A stretch of DNA of 44,827 nt from an uncultured Alphaproteobacteria bacterium (GTDB lineage: Bacteria; Pseudomonadota; Alphaproteobacteria; RF32; CAG-239). Positions 8,815-17,443 of this stretch are shown here, one piece after another; position 1 is the first letter of the stretch; each line of letters opens with the position of its first letter. The notes under the pieces are model-generated. The model was not told the DNA's origin. It was given only the letters and a program-made list of their open reading frames with translations, and did no database searches. The stretch is taken from assembly GCA_944391315.1 (NCBI GenBank), contig CALXTD010000013.1:1-44827 (forward strand), given 5' to 3'. The translations under genes were made by a program, and so were the position numbers.

Positions 8815-9282
8815 ATGAAAAAAGGACTATACATAGCAGCAGTTCTGGTCTTGGTTATTATCGGATTATATGTTGTAAGTTTAGGCGTATACGGAACTTG
8901 GGTAAATACCAACCCCCAACCCGGAAACATTTTCTCAGGTGATATAAAAATTGAGAAAATTAAAAACGAAGAAGGCGCACAGCACAAATATTTAATGATA
9001 ATCTCTGATAAAGAAAATCATGCTTTGTCCTGCACGCCGACAGATGAAGAAGAAATATATACTTGCTTACCGTTTCTCAAAACCGCCGGCAGCAATACGC
9101 TGAAAGACATTGCCCTGCAAACAGCCATGACCCCGCTGCATGTAAAGTTGAAAGTCCAAAATTATATGATTTATCATGTTTTGGATATTGAGATGAGCTA
9201 TGTTACGCCCAAATGCCAAAAGCCTGGAGAGGAAGGCTGCCAGCTTATCAAGCTCCCGCAATATACCAAAAAAGGCATATAG
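8815..9282 (+). CDS. Single-span membrane-anchored or exported protein, unknown function
   Basis: 155 residues from the ATG at 8815. An N-terminal hydrophobic stretch (about residues 4-24, 'LYIAAVLVLVIIGLYVVSLG') should anchor it in the inner membrane or act as an uncleaved signal. The remaining ~130 residues would be periplasmic, with five cysteines that could form disulfides ('LSCTPTDEEEIYTCLPFL' and the CQKPGEEGCQ region near the end). The start is chosen because AAGGAG lies 7 bp upstream; a frame extension nine codons upstream lacks such a site and overlaps the CHR gene. No family is recognised. Confidence 0.75.
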   Translation: MKKGLYIAAVLVLVIIGLYVVSLGVYGTWVNTNPQPGNIFSGDIKIEKIKNEEGAQHKYLMIISDKENHALSCTPTDEEEIYTCLPFLKTAGSNTLKDIALQTAMTPLHVKLKVQNYMIYHVLDIEMSYVTPKCQKPGEEGCQLIKLPQYTKKGI

Positions 9283-9352
9283 TGGCATAAACAAAAATAT
9301 TAACAAATTAGAGTAAAACGACTAAATTCATGTTCCATAAGAAGTAAAGAAC

Positions 9353-10623
9353 ATGAAGATAGCAAATTTTAGAGAATATACCGGCGTTTTGCGCGAGATA
9401 TATACCGGAGAGGCCATGGCCGAAACCGGAAGCTATTACTATGCGTTGATGTCTTCGGGAAAAAAGCTTAATCAGAAGAAAAACGAGCTCCGTCAAAAGA
9501 TAGCCGGATTAAGTCAAAAAATTCAGACCCAAGCGGAGATAGTGCGCCAAGCCACAGACAAACGCCGTGCCGGATTAGAGGTTAATAAGCTTAAAAAAGA
9601 AAAACAAGCTTTGGTCAAAACCTTAAAAGACTTGCAGTCAAGCGACCATTTTAATTCCTTGAGCAATGACGCCAAAATCTGCGTTTGCAGCGGTTTTTTG
9701 TTCCAAAAATATCTGACCAATGAAATACTCAAAAACAATCCTCTTCATTTTCAAAAAAAACAGCCATGGTGATTTGATTGTTGACGCGTCTCAATTAAGA
9801 CACTCTGATTTGTTTACTCAAGCCGCCCATGTGAAGGACTTTATCGCGGCTTATATGGCGCGCTATCCTGAAAAAGTCAAGACCGCCGGTTATTTCAAAA
9901 CCTTACTGAACAAGGTAGACGATTGGCAAGGGATAATGACCTTTGTTGATGAAAATTTTGACAAGCTGAACCGCCAATCCAAAGAACAGCAAGATGACAT
10001 TCAATCCAGTCATCAAGGCACGGAAGTTGTTTTAACCTTTCCTGAAGAAAAGCTTTTCTTACTGCGACTATGCAATCCGGACGCGTTGGATTATGAGAGC
10101 AGAAAAATGGAGCATTGCGTCGGCAAAGGCGGATACGATAGCGATGTCTCCGAAGGCAAAACACAAATTTATTCTTTACGCTCGGAAGCAGAGGACGGCG
10201 AATGGATTCCTCACGCCACAATCGAGTTTAAGGACGGCGCGGTAAAGCAAATAAGCGGCCATAAAAATCAAGAGGTAAAAGACGAATATATTTCGGCCAC
10301 CAGAGAAAGCATTTATCACCTTTGCCAGAGTCGGTGTCGTTTTGCCGTCAAATAAAGTTTTGTATTACGATGGTAGCGAAAACAAAGGAACCCGATCGCA
10401 AGCTCTTTATTATATGATTGCAAAGCTTAAACTACCCAAAGGCTATAGGTGGCGTATGATGAACAGCGAAGACTTAGAAGAGATTCGTGCTTATGAAAAA
10501 GAGGTCGATAAGTTGCTTCATGAACTTCACGGCGTTACCATGTTTGCTGACGATGATGAATATATTCTTGAGGATAATGATTTAGATCGTGGCTATGTTC
10601 GTTTCCTTGCCGATTTGCGGTAA
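9353..10623 (+). pseudogene. PcfJ-like protein gene split across three reading frames
   Basis: Three successive frames read like parts of one ~420-residue protein. Part 1 (9353-9772) is a charged coiled-coil-like N-terminus. Part 2 (frame of 9720-10355) contains 'KMEHCVGKGGYDSDV', 'KTQIYSLRSEAEDGEW' and 'HATIEFKDGAVKQISGHKN', which match the PcfJ-like core found in proteins of plasmid and mobile-element origin. Part 3 (open from 10279 to 10623) continues with 'LPSNKVLYYDGSENKG' to the TAA at 10621-10623. Part 1 would join part 2 if one A were missing from the run of eight A's at 9753-9760. Part 2 would join part 3 by a further +1 step between 10279 and 10353, for example at GTTTT (10339-10343). 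Either the gene is decayed, or the homopolymers hide assembly errors or slippage. It has no strong ribosome binding site at 9353 and ends at a clear terminator. Confidence 0.7.
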
Positions 10624-10630
10624 ATACAAA

Positions 10631-10660
10631 AAAACAGCAGGATTTTCCTGCTGTTTTTTG
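10631..10660. terminator. Bidirectional intrinsic terminator
   Basis: A perfect 12-bp stem (10631-10642 with 10646-10657) and a three-base T loop, ending in a run of T's on the plus strand and of A's on its other arm. It separates the PcfJ-like gene from the convergent gapR gene and can serve both strands. Confidence 0.9.
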
Positions 10661-10676
10661 TAAATAAATCTTCTGC

Positions 10677-10919
10677 TTAAATATCCAAAGCCTTGCGATA
10701 TGTTTCAAGCAAAATTTCTTGTTCGTCGCGGTCAGCCGCATTCATCTTGCGCAATTTCAAAACCGCACGCATGATTTTAACATCAAAACCGGCCGACTTC
10801 GCTTCAGCAAAAATATCACGAATATCCGAAGCAATCGCTGCTTTTTCTTCTTCTAAGTGTTCGATTCTTTCAATTAACGAAGCCAGTCTAGATCCGTCAA
10901 TTCCCCCAACATCACTCAT
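10677..10919 (-). CDS. gapR: GapR / DUF2312 family DNA-binding protein
   Basis: 80 residues. 'RIEHLEEEKAAIASDIRDIF' followed by 'AEAKSAGFDVKIMRAVLKLR' is the DUF2312 signature. In Caulobacter the family member GapR binds overtwisted AT-rich DNA ahead of replication and transcription machinery and stimulates topoisomerases; the same role is inferred here. The length is close to the ~89 residues of Caulobacter GapR, with a shorter C-terminus. The family is almost confined to Alphaproteobacteria and their phages, so it is a good taxonomic pointer. AAGGAG lies just upstream of the ATG at 10919. It is a single-gene unit. Confidence 0.92.
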   Translation of the reverse strand: MSDVGGIDGSRLASLIERIEHLEEEKAAIASDIRDIFAEAKSAGFDVKIMRAVLKLRKMNAADRDEQEILLETYRKALDI

Positions 10920-11082
10920 AATAAAGCTCCTTAAAAAAATAAGTTAACATTGGCATAGACTGTAACAAAAAGAGAATTAATTTACAAGCAATAAATTTAG
11001 GGGATTAATTGCTTAATGTAATACATTGTTAAATTTTTGCGGATAATATAGAGACAAATTGAATTAATATAAGGAGCAAAGA

Positions 11083-12507
11083 ATGCCAGAAAAAACAAAG
11101 ACACATATTCTTGCCACAATCGGCCCGTCTTCCGCCAGCAAGGAAGTTATTGAACAGTTAATCGATTCGGGCGCAGATGCCTTCCGTTTTAACTTCAGTC
11201 ACGGCACGCATGCCGAACACAAAGAGCGCTTTGAAATTGTCCGTAAATTATCTGAGAAAAAAGGCCGCCATATTACCTTAATTGCAGATATGCAGGGCCC
11301 AAAATTGCGTGTTGGAGAGTTCAAAGACGGTGCAATTGATCTCAAAGAAGGCCAAGAATTTGTTTTGGATCTGGATAAAAAACTCGGTGACGAACAACGC
11401 GTAACCTTGCCGCACCCTGAGATTTTTAAGGCCGTAAAGCCTAAAGATATGCTCTTGCTAAATGATGGCAACATCCGCTTAAAAGTCACCAAATGCGATT
11501 CGACCCATATCTGGACCAAGGTTGTGGTTGGTGGAAAATTATCAAGCCATAAAGGCGTCAATCTGCCTAATATTACTTTGCCGATATCCGCCATTACCGA
11601 AAAAGATAAAGAAGATTTGAAATTTGCCTTAAAATTAGGCTTTGACTGGATTTCGCTGTCATTTATTCAAAAGGCGGAAGATGTTCGCCAAGCGCGCAAA
11701 TTAATCGGCGATAAAGCTTGGATAATTTCAAAACTTGAAAAACCAAGTGCTATAACTGAGCTGGATGAAATCATTAAATTATCAGACGGGATTATGGTTG
11801 CCCGCGGTGATTTAGGCGTTGAATGCCCGATTCAACAAGTTCCGGTTCTGCAAAAAAGAATTGTGTCCGCGTGCCGCAAATACAGCCGTCCGGTAATTAT
11901 TGCCACCCAAATGCTGGAGTCGATGATAAATAATCCATCACCGACCAGAGCTGAGGCGTCCGATGTTGCAACCGCTGTTTATGATGGGGCAGACACGGTT
12001 ATGTTGTCGGCTGAGAGTGCCGCCGGCAAATATCCGGTTGAAGCGGTTAAGATGATGAAGGACATTATCACAGAGGTTGAATCCGATCCTTTATTTTATC
12101 GCATGATGGATAGCCAAAGGAATCATCAAAATTGTGTCGGCGAGTCCGATTCGATAACAATAGCTGCGAGTGATATATCAACTTGCCTAAAAAATGTTTC
12201 GGCAATTGTAACTTATACATCATCGGGATTGACCACCTTTTTGACCGCTAGAGAGCGCCCGAATCTTCCGATTTTGGCGATTACACCGGACATTACGGTT
12301 GCTCGCCGCTTAGGTATTGTCTGGGGCGCAAAGAGCTTTGTGAACAAAAAGAGCTTTAGCAGCTATGACAAGATTGAAGAGATTGCAGTAAAAATTGCGG
12401 TTGAGAATGGCTTTGCCAAAAGCGGCGACCATATCATCATTACTGCCGGCTTCCCGCTTGGCAAAAAAGGTCGCACCAATATGCTGCATACGGTCTATAT
12501 TCCGTAA
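11083..12507 (+). CDS. pyk: Pyruvate kinase
   Basis: 474 residues, typical length. It transfers phosphate from phosphoenolpyruvate to ADP, the last ATP-yielding step of glycolysis. Visible motifs: the N-terminal 'KTHILATIGPSSASKEVIEQ', 'DAFRFNFSHGTHAEH', the Mg/substrate segment 'WISLSFIQKAEDVRQARKLI', the catalytic lysine region 'IISKLEKPSAITELDEII', and 'GIMVARGDLGVECPIQQVP', 'IIATQMLESMINNPSPTRAE' and 'DVATAVYDGADTVMLSAESA'. The C-terminal domain is complete. The ATG follows AAGGAGCAAAGA. Single-gene unit with its own strong terminator. Confidence 0.97.
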   Translation: MPEKTKTHILATIGPSSASKEVIEQLIDSGADAFRFNFSHGTHAEHKERFEIVRKLSEKKGRHITLIADMQGPKLRVGEFKDGAIDLKEGQEFVLDLDKKLGDEQRVTLPHPEIFKAVKPKDMLLLNDGNIRLKVTKCDSTHIWTKVVVGGKLSSHKGVNLPNITLPISAITEKDKEDLKFALKLGFDWISLSFIQKAEDVRQARKLIGDKAWIISKLEKPSAITELDEIIKLSDGIMVARGDLGVECPIQQVPVLQKRIVSACRKYSRPVIIATQMLESMINNPSPTRAEASDVATAVYDGADTVMLSAESAAGKYPVEAVKMMKDIITEVESDPLFYRMMDSQRNHQNCVGESDSITIAASDISTCLKNVSAIVTYTSSGLTTFLTARERPNLPILAITPDITVARRLGIVWGAKSFVNKKSFSSYDKIEEIAVKIAVENGFAKSGDHIIITAGFPLGKKGRTNMLHTVYIP

Positions 12508-12513
12508 AATAAC

Positions 12514-12546
12514 AAAGAAAGGCTTCCTTCGGGAAGCCTTTCTTTT
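12514..12546 (+). terminator. Intrinsic terminator of pyk
   Basis: A perfect 14-bp stem (12514-12527 with 12532-12545) capped by the very stable TTCG tetraloop (12528-12531). The distal arm ends in a T-rich stretch. Confidence 0.9.
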
Positions 12547-12552
12547 GGGTAA

Positions 12553-12581
12553 CAAAAAAGCCTGCATAAAAACCGCAGGCT
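12553..12581 (-). terminator. Intrinsic terminator of rpmJ
   Basis: On the minus strand AGCCTGC pairs with GCAGGCT across an eight-base loop and is followed by six T's. It lies 23 bp beyond the rpmJ stop and back-to-back with the pyk terminator. Confidence 0.85.
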
Positions 12582-12603
12582 CAAAAAAGATAAATCTTAA
12601 AGA

Positions 12604-12729
12604 TTAACCCTGACGAGCTTTGAGCTTCGGGTTCTTCTTATTAATAACATAAACGCGACCTTTACGGCGAACAATTTTGCAGTCCTTATCGCGAACTTTT
12701 TTAGATTTCAAAGAGCTGTAAACTTTCAT
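12604..12729 (-). CDS. rpmJ: 50S ribosomal protein L36
   Basis: 41 residues, beginning [20 protein letters not shown] and ending in 'KLKARQG', with the central '[11 protein letters not shown]'. These are the landmarks of bacterial L36. The protein is one of the smallest in the large ribosomal subunit. The version here has a single cysteine and lacks the C-x2-C...C...H zinc site, matching the 'C-minus' form usual in Alphaproteobacteria. AAGGA lies just upstream of the ATG at 12729. An overlapping upstream ATG (12736) is out of frame. Single-gene unit with its own terminator. Confidence 0.95.
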   Translation of the reverse strand: MKVYSSLKSKKVRDKDCKIVRRKGRVYVINKKNPKLKARQG

Positions 12730-12868
12730 TTTTCATTCCTTCACAAATATTTGCCTGCACCATAAGTTAAAAACCGAGCTTTGTCAACCATAATTTTAAC
12801 AAAAGAGCAAAAAACTTGCTATTTTTGCTCAAATAAGTATAATTCCAGAGCAAAATGAGGAGAAAAAG

Positions 12869-13477
12869 ATGAAACGATTCTTTTTAGGCTTAGGGTTAGG
12901 AACAATATTATTACCAACGATTGCATTAGCCCAGATGAGCTATTTGGACGAGGTGAGGGCTCTGGGCGCAGTTTCAGGCCAAGGGCTAGCTTGCGGTGCT
13001 TCAAAATACGACAGTTTTGAGCTTTTGGCGCGTGCGATATTAATCTCAAAGGCCCCGAGTGATTCTTTTCAGGCCCAAGGAATGTATGCTTATAATGAAG
13101 AAAAAGCTAATGCCTATATCTCAAAGCAAATGGATGGTATGTATAATTGCGCCGAGATAAACCGCCGCTTTGATAATCAAGAGATATTTAACGCAACACT
13201 TTACGCCGATGGTACCATAAAAATGCCTGACGGAAAGATAATCACCCCGCGCCAGCCTTATGACGCAAGCGTTATTTATAAAAAAGATGATGAACAAAAA
13301 ATTCGGGCTCAGGCCATCTATGACAAAGGAGACAATGTCAAAGTCGGAGAAGTAAAACTAAAAACCGATGATGGTCATGAAGTCATAACAAGACAAAAAG
13401 AACAAACCACAGAGACTGCGCCGGAAATACCTGCCGAAACAGAAAATAGTATCGGTCATATAAAATCAAAATGGTAA
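12869..13477 (+). CDS. Exported protein of unknown function
   Basis: 202 residues. A clear signal peptide (residues 1-21, ending TIALAQ) predicts export to the periplasm. The mature part has three cysteines: one in 'GQGLACGASKYDSFELLARA' and another in 'MYNCAEINRRF'. A charged, low-complexity tail is rich in Glu, Thr and Lys. No known family is recognised. The N-terminal mature segment (a Cys, a helix with 'LLARAILISKAP', then 'MDGMYNCAE') looks like a small disulfide-linked helical domain. AGGAG lies just upstream of the ATG. The next gene, ettA, has its own probable promoter. Confidence 0.78.
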   Translation: MKRFFLGLGLGTILLPTIALAQMSYLDEVRALGAVSGQGLACGASKYDSFELLARAILISKAPSDSFQAQGMYAYNEEKANAYISKQMDGMYNCAEINRRFDNQEIFNATLYADGTIKMPDGKIITPRQPYDASVIYKKDDEQKIRAQAIYDKGDNVKVGEVKLKTDDGHEVITRQKEQTTETAPEIPAETENSIGHIKSKW

Positions 13478-13489
13478 AAGATAAAAAGA

Positions 13490-13517
13490 TTGCAAGTTGA
13501 AAAATATCGTATATACT
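13490..13517 (+). promoter_or_regulatory. Probable promoter of ettA
   Basis: TTGCAA (13490-13495) and TATACT (13512-13517) are 16 bp apart. Transcription would begin near 13525, with AAGGAGAAAGG as the ribosome binding site ahead of the ATG at 13564. Confidence 0.5.
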
Positions 13518-13563
13518 CGGCGGCAGATAAATAAAATATAGAAAATAAAGGAGAAAGGTCGAT

Positions 13564-15243
13564 ATGGCGTCCTACCAGTATGTTTTTGTAATGCAAAATT
13601 TAACCAAAGTTTTTCCGAACGGCAGAGAACTGTTTAAGGGGATAACCCTGTCATTTCTCCCCGGCGCAAAAATCGGTGTTTTGGGTGTAAACGGCGCCGG
13701 AAAATCAACCTTGCTAAAAATTATGGCCGGTGTTGATAAAGAGTTCAACGGAGAAGCTTGGGCCGCCGAAGGCGTAAAAGTTGGTTATTTGGAGCAAGAA
13801 CCGCAGCTTGACCCCAGCAAAAACGTTATGGAAAACATTATGGACGGTCTGAGCGAAACCAGAGATTTGTTGAAAAAGTTTGAGGAAATTTCGCTTAAAT
13901 TTGCTGAGCCGATGTCTGATGACGAGATGAATGCCCTCATTGAAGAACAAGCAGCTCTGCAAGAAAAAATTGATGCTTGCAATGGCTGGGATTTTGAAAG
14001 AACCATTCAAATTGCAATGGATGCCTTGCGTTGTCCGCCGGCTGATGCCGATGTAACCAAGCTCTCAGGTGGTGAAAAAAGACGTGTTGCTTTGTGCCGT
14101 TTGTTGTTGCAACAGCCGGACATGCTCTTACTCGATGAACCGACCAACCACTTGGATGCTGAATCGGTAGCTTGGCTGGAAAAGCATTTGCGTGATTACA
14201 AAGGTACGGTTGTCATGGTAACCCACGACCGTTACTTCTTGGATAATGTCACCGGCTGGATTCTTGAGTTAGACCGCGGACAAGGCATTCCTTATGAAGG
14301 CAATTACAGCTCATGGCTGGAGCAAAAAGAAAAACGCTTAGCTCAGGAAGAAAAAGAAGAAAGTGCTCGTCAGAGAACCTTGGCAAACGAGTTAGAGTGG
14401 ATAAGAAAGAACCCCAAAGCCCGACAAGCAAAATCAAAGGCACGTATTAATGCTTATGACGAGTTGTTGTCTGAGGCAAGCAAAGAAAAAATCACTCAAG
14501 CCCATATTAACATTCCAATGACCGAAAGACTTGGTGATTTGGTAATTGAGGCCAACCATATCAGCAAAGGTTATGGCGATAAATTGTTGATAGACGACTT
14601 ATCCTTTAAGATTCCGAAGGGCGCAATTGTTGGAATCATCGGTCCGAACGGCGCCGGAAAAACAACCTTATTCCGCATGATTACCGGACAAGAAAAACCC
14701 GATTCGGGAGAGATAAGAATAGGCGAGACGGTTGACTTGGGCTATGTTGACCAAACCCGTGATGAGCTAAATCCGGATAAAAATGTTTGGGAAGAAATTT
14801 CTGACGGGCTGGATATCATTAAGCTCGGCAAAAAAGAAATGCCTTCACGCGCTTACGTTGGCCAATTTAACTTCAAAGGCGGTGACCAACAGAAAAAAGT
14901 CGGACAGTTGTCCGGCGGTGAGCGAAATCGCGTTCACTTGGCTAAAATGCTGCGCAAAGGCGCAAATGTCATTATGCTTGACGAGCCGACCAATGACTTG
15001 GATGTAGACACCCTTCGTTCTTTGGAAGAAGGTATTATGGCTTACCCCGGATGTGTCTTGGTAACCTCCCACGACCGCTGGTTCCTAGATCGCTTAGCAA
15101 CCCATATTTTGGCTTATGAAGGCAACAGTCAGGTCGTTTGGTTTGAAGGCAATTTTGAGGAATATGAAAAAGACAAGAAGCGCCGTTTGGGTGAAGAAGC
15201 TTGCAATCCTCACGCCATCAAATATAAACCGTTGATGAGATAA
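13564..15243 (+). CDS. ettA: Energy-dependent translational throttle protein EttA (ABC-F ATPase)
   Basis: 559 residues, the usual EttA length. This soluble ABC-F protein binds the ribosomal E site and gates the first elongation steps according to the ATP/ADP ratio. Two ABC cassettes are present: Walker A 'GVNGAGKST' (about residue 42) and 'GPNGAGKTT' (about 360), signatures '[16 protein letters not shown]' and '[15 protein letters not shown]', and Walker B '[14 protein letters not shown]' and '[14 protein letters not shown]'. The charged linker between them ('[20 protein letters not shown]') is the P-site-tRNA interaction motif. The opening '[20 protein letters not shown]' and the closing 'PHAIKYKPL' are specific to EttA among ABC-F proteins. 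The HAD gene follows after 11 bp. Confidence 0.96.
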   Translation: MASYQYVFVMQNLTKVFPNGRELFKGITLSFLPGAKIGVLGVNGAGKSTLLKIMAGVDKEFNGEAWAAEGVKVGYLEQEPQLDPSKNVMENIMDGLSETRDLLKKFEEISLKFAEPMSDDEMNALIEEQAALQEKIDACNGWDFERTIQIAMDALRCPPADADVTKLSGGEKRRVALCRLLLQQPDMLLLDEPTNHLDAESVAWLEKHLRDYKGTVVMVTHDRYFLDNVTGWILELDRGQGIPYEGNYSSWLEQKEKRLAQEEKEESARQRTLANELEWIRKNPKARQAKSKARINAYDELLSEASKEKITQAHINIPMTERLGDLVIEANHISKGYGDKLLIDDLSFKIPKGAIVGIIGPNGAGKTTLFRMITGQEKPDSGEIRIGETVDLGYVDQTRDELNPDKNVWEEISDGLDIIKLGKKEMPSRAYVGQFNFKGGDQQKKVGQLSGGERNRVHLAKMLRKGANVIMLDEPTNDLDVDTLRSLEEGIMAYPGCVLVTSHDRWFLDRLATHILAYEGNSQVVWFEGNFEEYEKDKKRRLGEEACNPHAIKYKPLMR

Positions 15244-15254
15244 AGAAAACCACA

Positions 15255-15932
15255 ATGGAAAGGCTTGATATAAGCAAACTGCAATATGTCCTTTTCGACT
15301 GGGACAATACTTTGGCCGAAAGCCGCAGCTCTTTAACGACTGCCGTTAATCAGGTTTTAGCGGCTTATGGCCTGCCGGAATGGGAAATCTCAAAACAAAA
15401 GAGAAACAAGGATTTATCGTTTAAAGATAATTTTCCTTATGTCTTTGGTGAGAATAAAGCCCAAAAAGCTTATGAAGAATATCGTGAGATATATAAAAAA
15501 ATCGTACCGAGTAAAATAAGCTCTTTTCCTTATGCTCAAGAGGTCATAGATTTTTTTCTGACACAAGGAAAAAAGCTGATGATTGTCACCAATAAAGAAC
15601 GCCAGTTGCTTGAATACGAGCTCCCGTTTTTATATAAGCCGGAGTGCTTTTGTAATATTACCTGTGGGCACGAAGCCCCCGCGGATAAGCCGAGTGGCGA
15701 GCAAATAAACTTTGCCTTAAAAGGATATCTATCTCCTGAAGAAATAAATCCTCAAACAGTTTGGATGATAGGCGATAGCCATCAAGATAGTCGTGCAGCC
15801 AAAGCCGCCGGCGTGCAGGCCATAAGAGTAAATCAGTCAATATGGGGTGAGGTTGAAACAAAAGAACCGGACGTCTTTTATTTCAAAAATTTTGAAGAGC
15901 TTTATGCAGCCCTGAAATTAGCGAAAAATTAA
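15255..15932 (+). CDS. HAD-superfamily phosphatase (phosphoglycolate phosphatase-like)
   Basis: 225 residues. HAD motif I is 'VLFDWDNTLAES', with nucleophile Asp15 and acid/base Asp17. Motif II is 'KLMIVTNKERQLLE' (the T of VTN). Motif III/IV is 'VWMIGDSHQDSRAAKAAGVQ' with the GDSxxD acidic pair. A helical cap domain lies between motifs I and II, as in subfamily IA enzymes such as Gph. The substrate cannot be read from the sequence; a small phosphate monoester is likely. It starts 11 bp after ettA and is probably cotranscribed with it. Confidence 0.85.
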   Translation: MERLDISKLQYVLFDWDNTLAESRSSLTTAVNQVLAAYGLPEWEISKQKRNKDLSFKDNFPYVFGENKAQKAYEEYREIYKKIVPSKISSFPYAQEVIDFFLTQGKKLMIVTNKERQLLEYELPFLYKPECFCNITCGHEAPADKPSGEQINFALKGYLSPEEINPQTVWMIGDSHQDSRAAKAAGVQAIRVNQSIWGEVETKEPDVFYFKNFEELYAALKLAKN

Positions 15933-15979
15933 GGGATAAGCGCTTATTCTTAAACAATAGGATAAGGATTAAAAACAGC

Positions 15980-17443
15980 ATGAACAGCAGCAATATCGAT
16001 GTCTCAAAAATAATAAAATATATGCTGATGGCCGCCGCCATTGTGTTTGTGATAATATTAAATTATTGCAGCATAAACGAGCATATGAGTTCAAACAGCC
16101 GTAAAATTACAGCATATAAAATTCCAGAAGATTACAAAGAAAGAACACGTCCAGCAGTTGTTGCCGGAATTTTTTATCCGGCAGAAAAAACACCGGATAA
16201 TTCAGTAAAAAAACGCCCGGAGTTGTTAATTATTCCACACGCCGGCTACAAATATTCAACAGCAGTTGCAGCCAAGGCTTATCAAGCTCTCAAGCCTTAT
16301 GCTTCAAAAATAAAAAATGTCATTTTTGTTGTTCCACAACACAAAAAACAGCTTAAAGGTGCCGCTATATATGCGGGAGAAAAAGTCAGCATATCTGGCA
16401 AGGTTTATAAAATAAATGAAAAAATTTCAGAAGAGCTAAGCCGGCAAAAAGGTTTCTCTTTTTCCTCTCAGGCCTTTGCCTCAGAAGAAATCATGTCTGA
16501 GCAGTTGCCCTTATTGCAGCAAGTTGTGCCTAGTTTTCTCTTAGTACCTTTGGTCTATGGGGATATTGCCGCCGCAGATTTGGCCGCCGCTTTAGAAAAA
16601 TATGCAGCAGCACCAGATACTCTGATCATCATCTCTTCAGATTTGGCAAATTATTATTCCGAGCTGCAAAATCCGCTCTCAAAAGGCGAAGAGGAGCATT
16701 CTGATTGTGGCAATATCGGCATCGAAGCCGCGCAAGAAATAGCAAAGAACCAGAACTTAACGCCTGAAATGCTGGATTTAGTAAATGCACAAGATATCAT
16801 GGCACAACTAAAACGCTATGATGAGGAAAACAAAACCGAAGAAAAACGTTTAGAAAAAGAGCGCCAGTCTTTAAAAGAATTTAAGAGCCTATATGGCAAA
16901 GATTTGTTAAAAATCGCCCGTATATCGCTTGAAGAAAAATTTTTACATGACAAAGAGTATCGCCCGTCCAGAAAAGACTATAACAATACTATTTTTGACA
17001 AAGGCGCTTCTTATGTGAAGCTGCAACAAAATGGGCAAAATATCGGCCAGTCCGGTACATTACTGCCCAAAAAAGCCATTGCCCATAATGTTGCACACAA
17101 TACTTATGAGGCTGTCGAAAATAATGATGAACGCACAAAAATAACCCCCGAAAATCTGCCGGAGATAAAAATAACCATAGCTTTGCTGACAGGCTATGAG
17201 CGTGTCCGCTATAATGACGAGCAAGACTTGTTAAACAAACTGGATGAAACGCAAGACGGCGTAATTTTACGCTCAGGCGACAGACAGGCCGCCTTTTTGC
17301 CCGAAGAATGGAAAAATTATAAGAGCAAGCAAGAATTTCTCAATGCTTTGAAGTTCAAAGCCGGACTAAGCCCAAGCTATTGGTCAAACAAAATAAAGAT
17401 ATTCAAGTTTTATACAGAGGAGATAACGGAAGATGAAAATTAA
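15980..17443 (+). CDS. Membrane-anchored Memo-AMMECR1 fusion protein
   Basis: 487 residues. One N-terminal transmembrane helix (about residues 11-31) is followed by a Memo-like domain (about 50-270) and an AMMECR1-like domain (about 305-485). Memo features: 'RPAVVAGIFYPAE', 'LLIIPHAGYKYSTAVAAKAY' (His87), 'VPQHKKQ' (His121) and 'LIIISSDLANYYSE'. AMMECR1 features: 'GASYVKLQQNGQN', 'LPEIKITIALLTGYERV', 'DGVILRSGDRQAAFLPEEWK' and 'FLNALKFKAGLSPSYW'. In bacteria these are usually two separate soluble proteins beside a radical SAM enzyme (AmmeMemoRadiSam system). Two hallmarks are lost: the His of SSDxxH is Asn224, and the AMMECR1 Cys of RGCIG is Gln357. No radical SAM gene is nearby. Its end overlaps the M49 peptidase gene by 11 bp, so the two are translationally coupled. 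Confidence 0.82.
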   Translation: MNSSNIDVSKIIKYMLMAAAIVFVIILNYCSINEHMSSNSRKITAYKIPEDYKERTRPAVVAGIFYPAEKTPDNSVKKRPELLIIPHAGYKYSTAVAAKAYQALKPYASKIKNVIFVVPQHKKQLKGAAIYAGEKVSISGKVYKINEKISEELSRQKGFSFSSQAFASEEIMSEQLPLLQQVVPSFLLVPLVYGDIAAADLAAALEKYAAAPDTLIIISSDLANYYSELQNPLSKGEEEHSDCGNIGIEAAQEIAKNQNLTPEMLDLVNAQDIMAQLKRYDEENKTEEKRLEKERQSLKEFKSLYGKDLLKIARISLEEKFLHDKEYRPSRKDYNNTIFDKGASYVKLQQNGQNIGQSGTLLPKKAIAHNVAHNTYEAVENNDERTKITPENLPEIKITIALLTGYERVRYNDEQDLLNKLDETQDGVILRSGDRQAAFLPEEWKNYKSKQEFLNALKFKAGLSPSYWSNKIKIFKFYTEEITEDEN

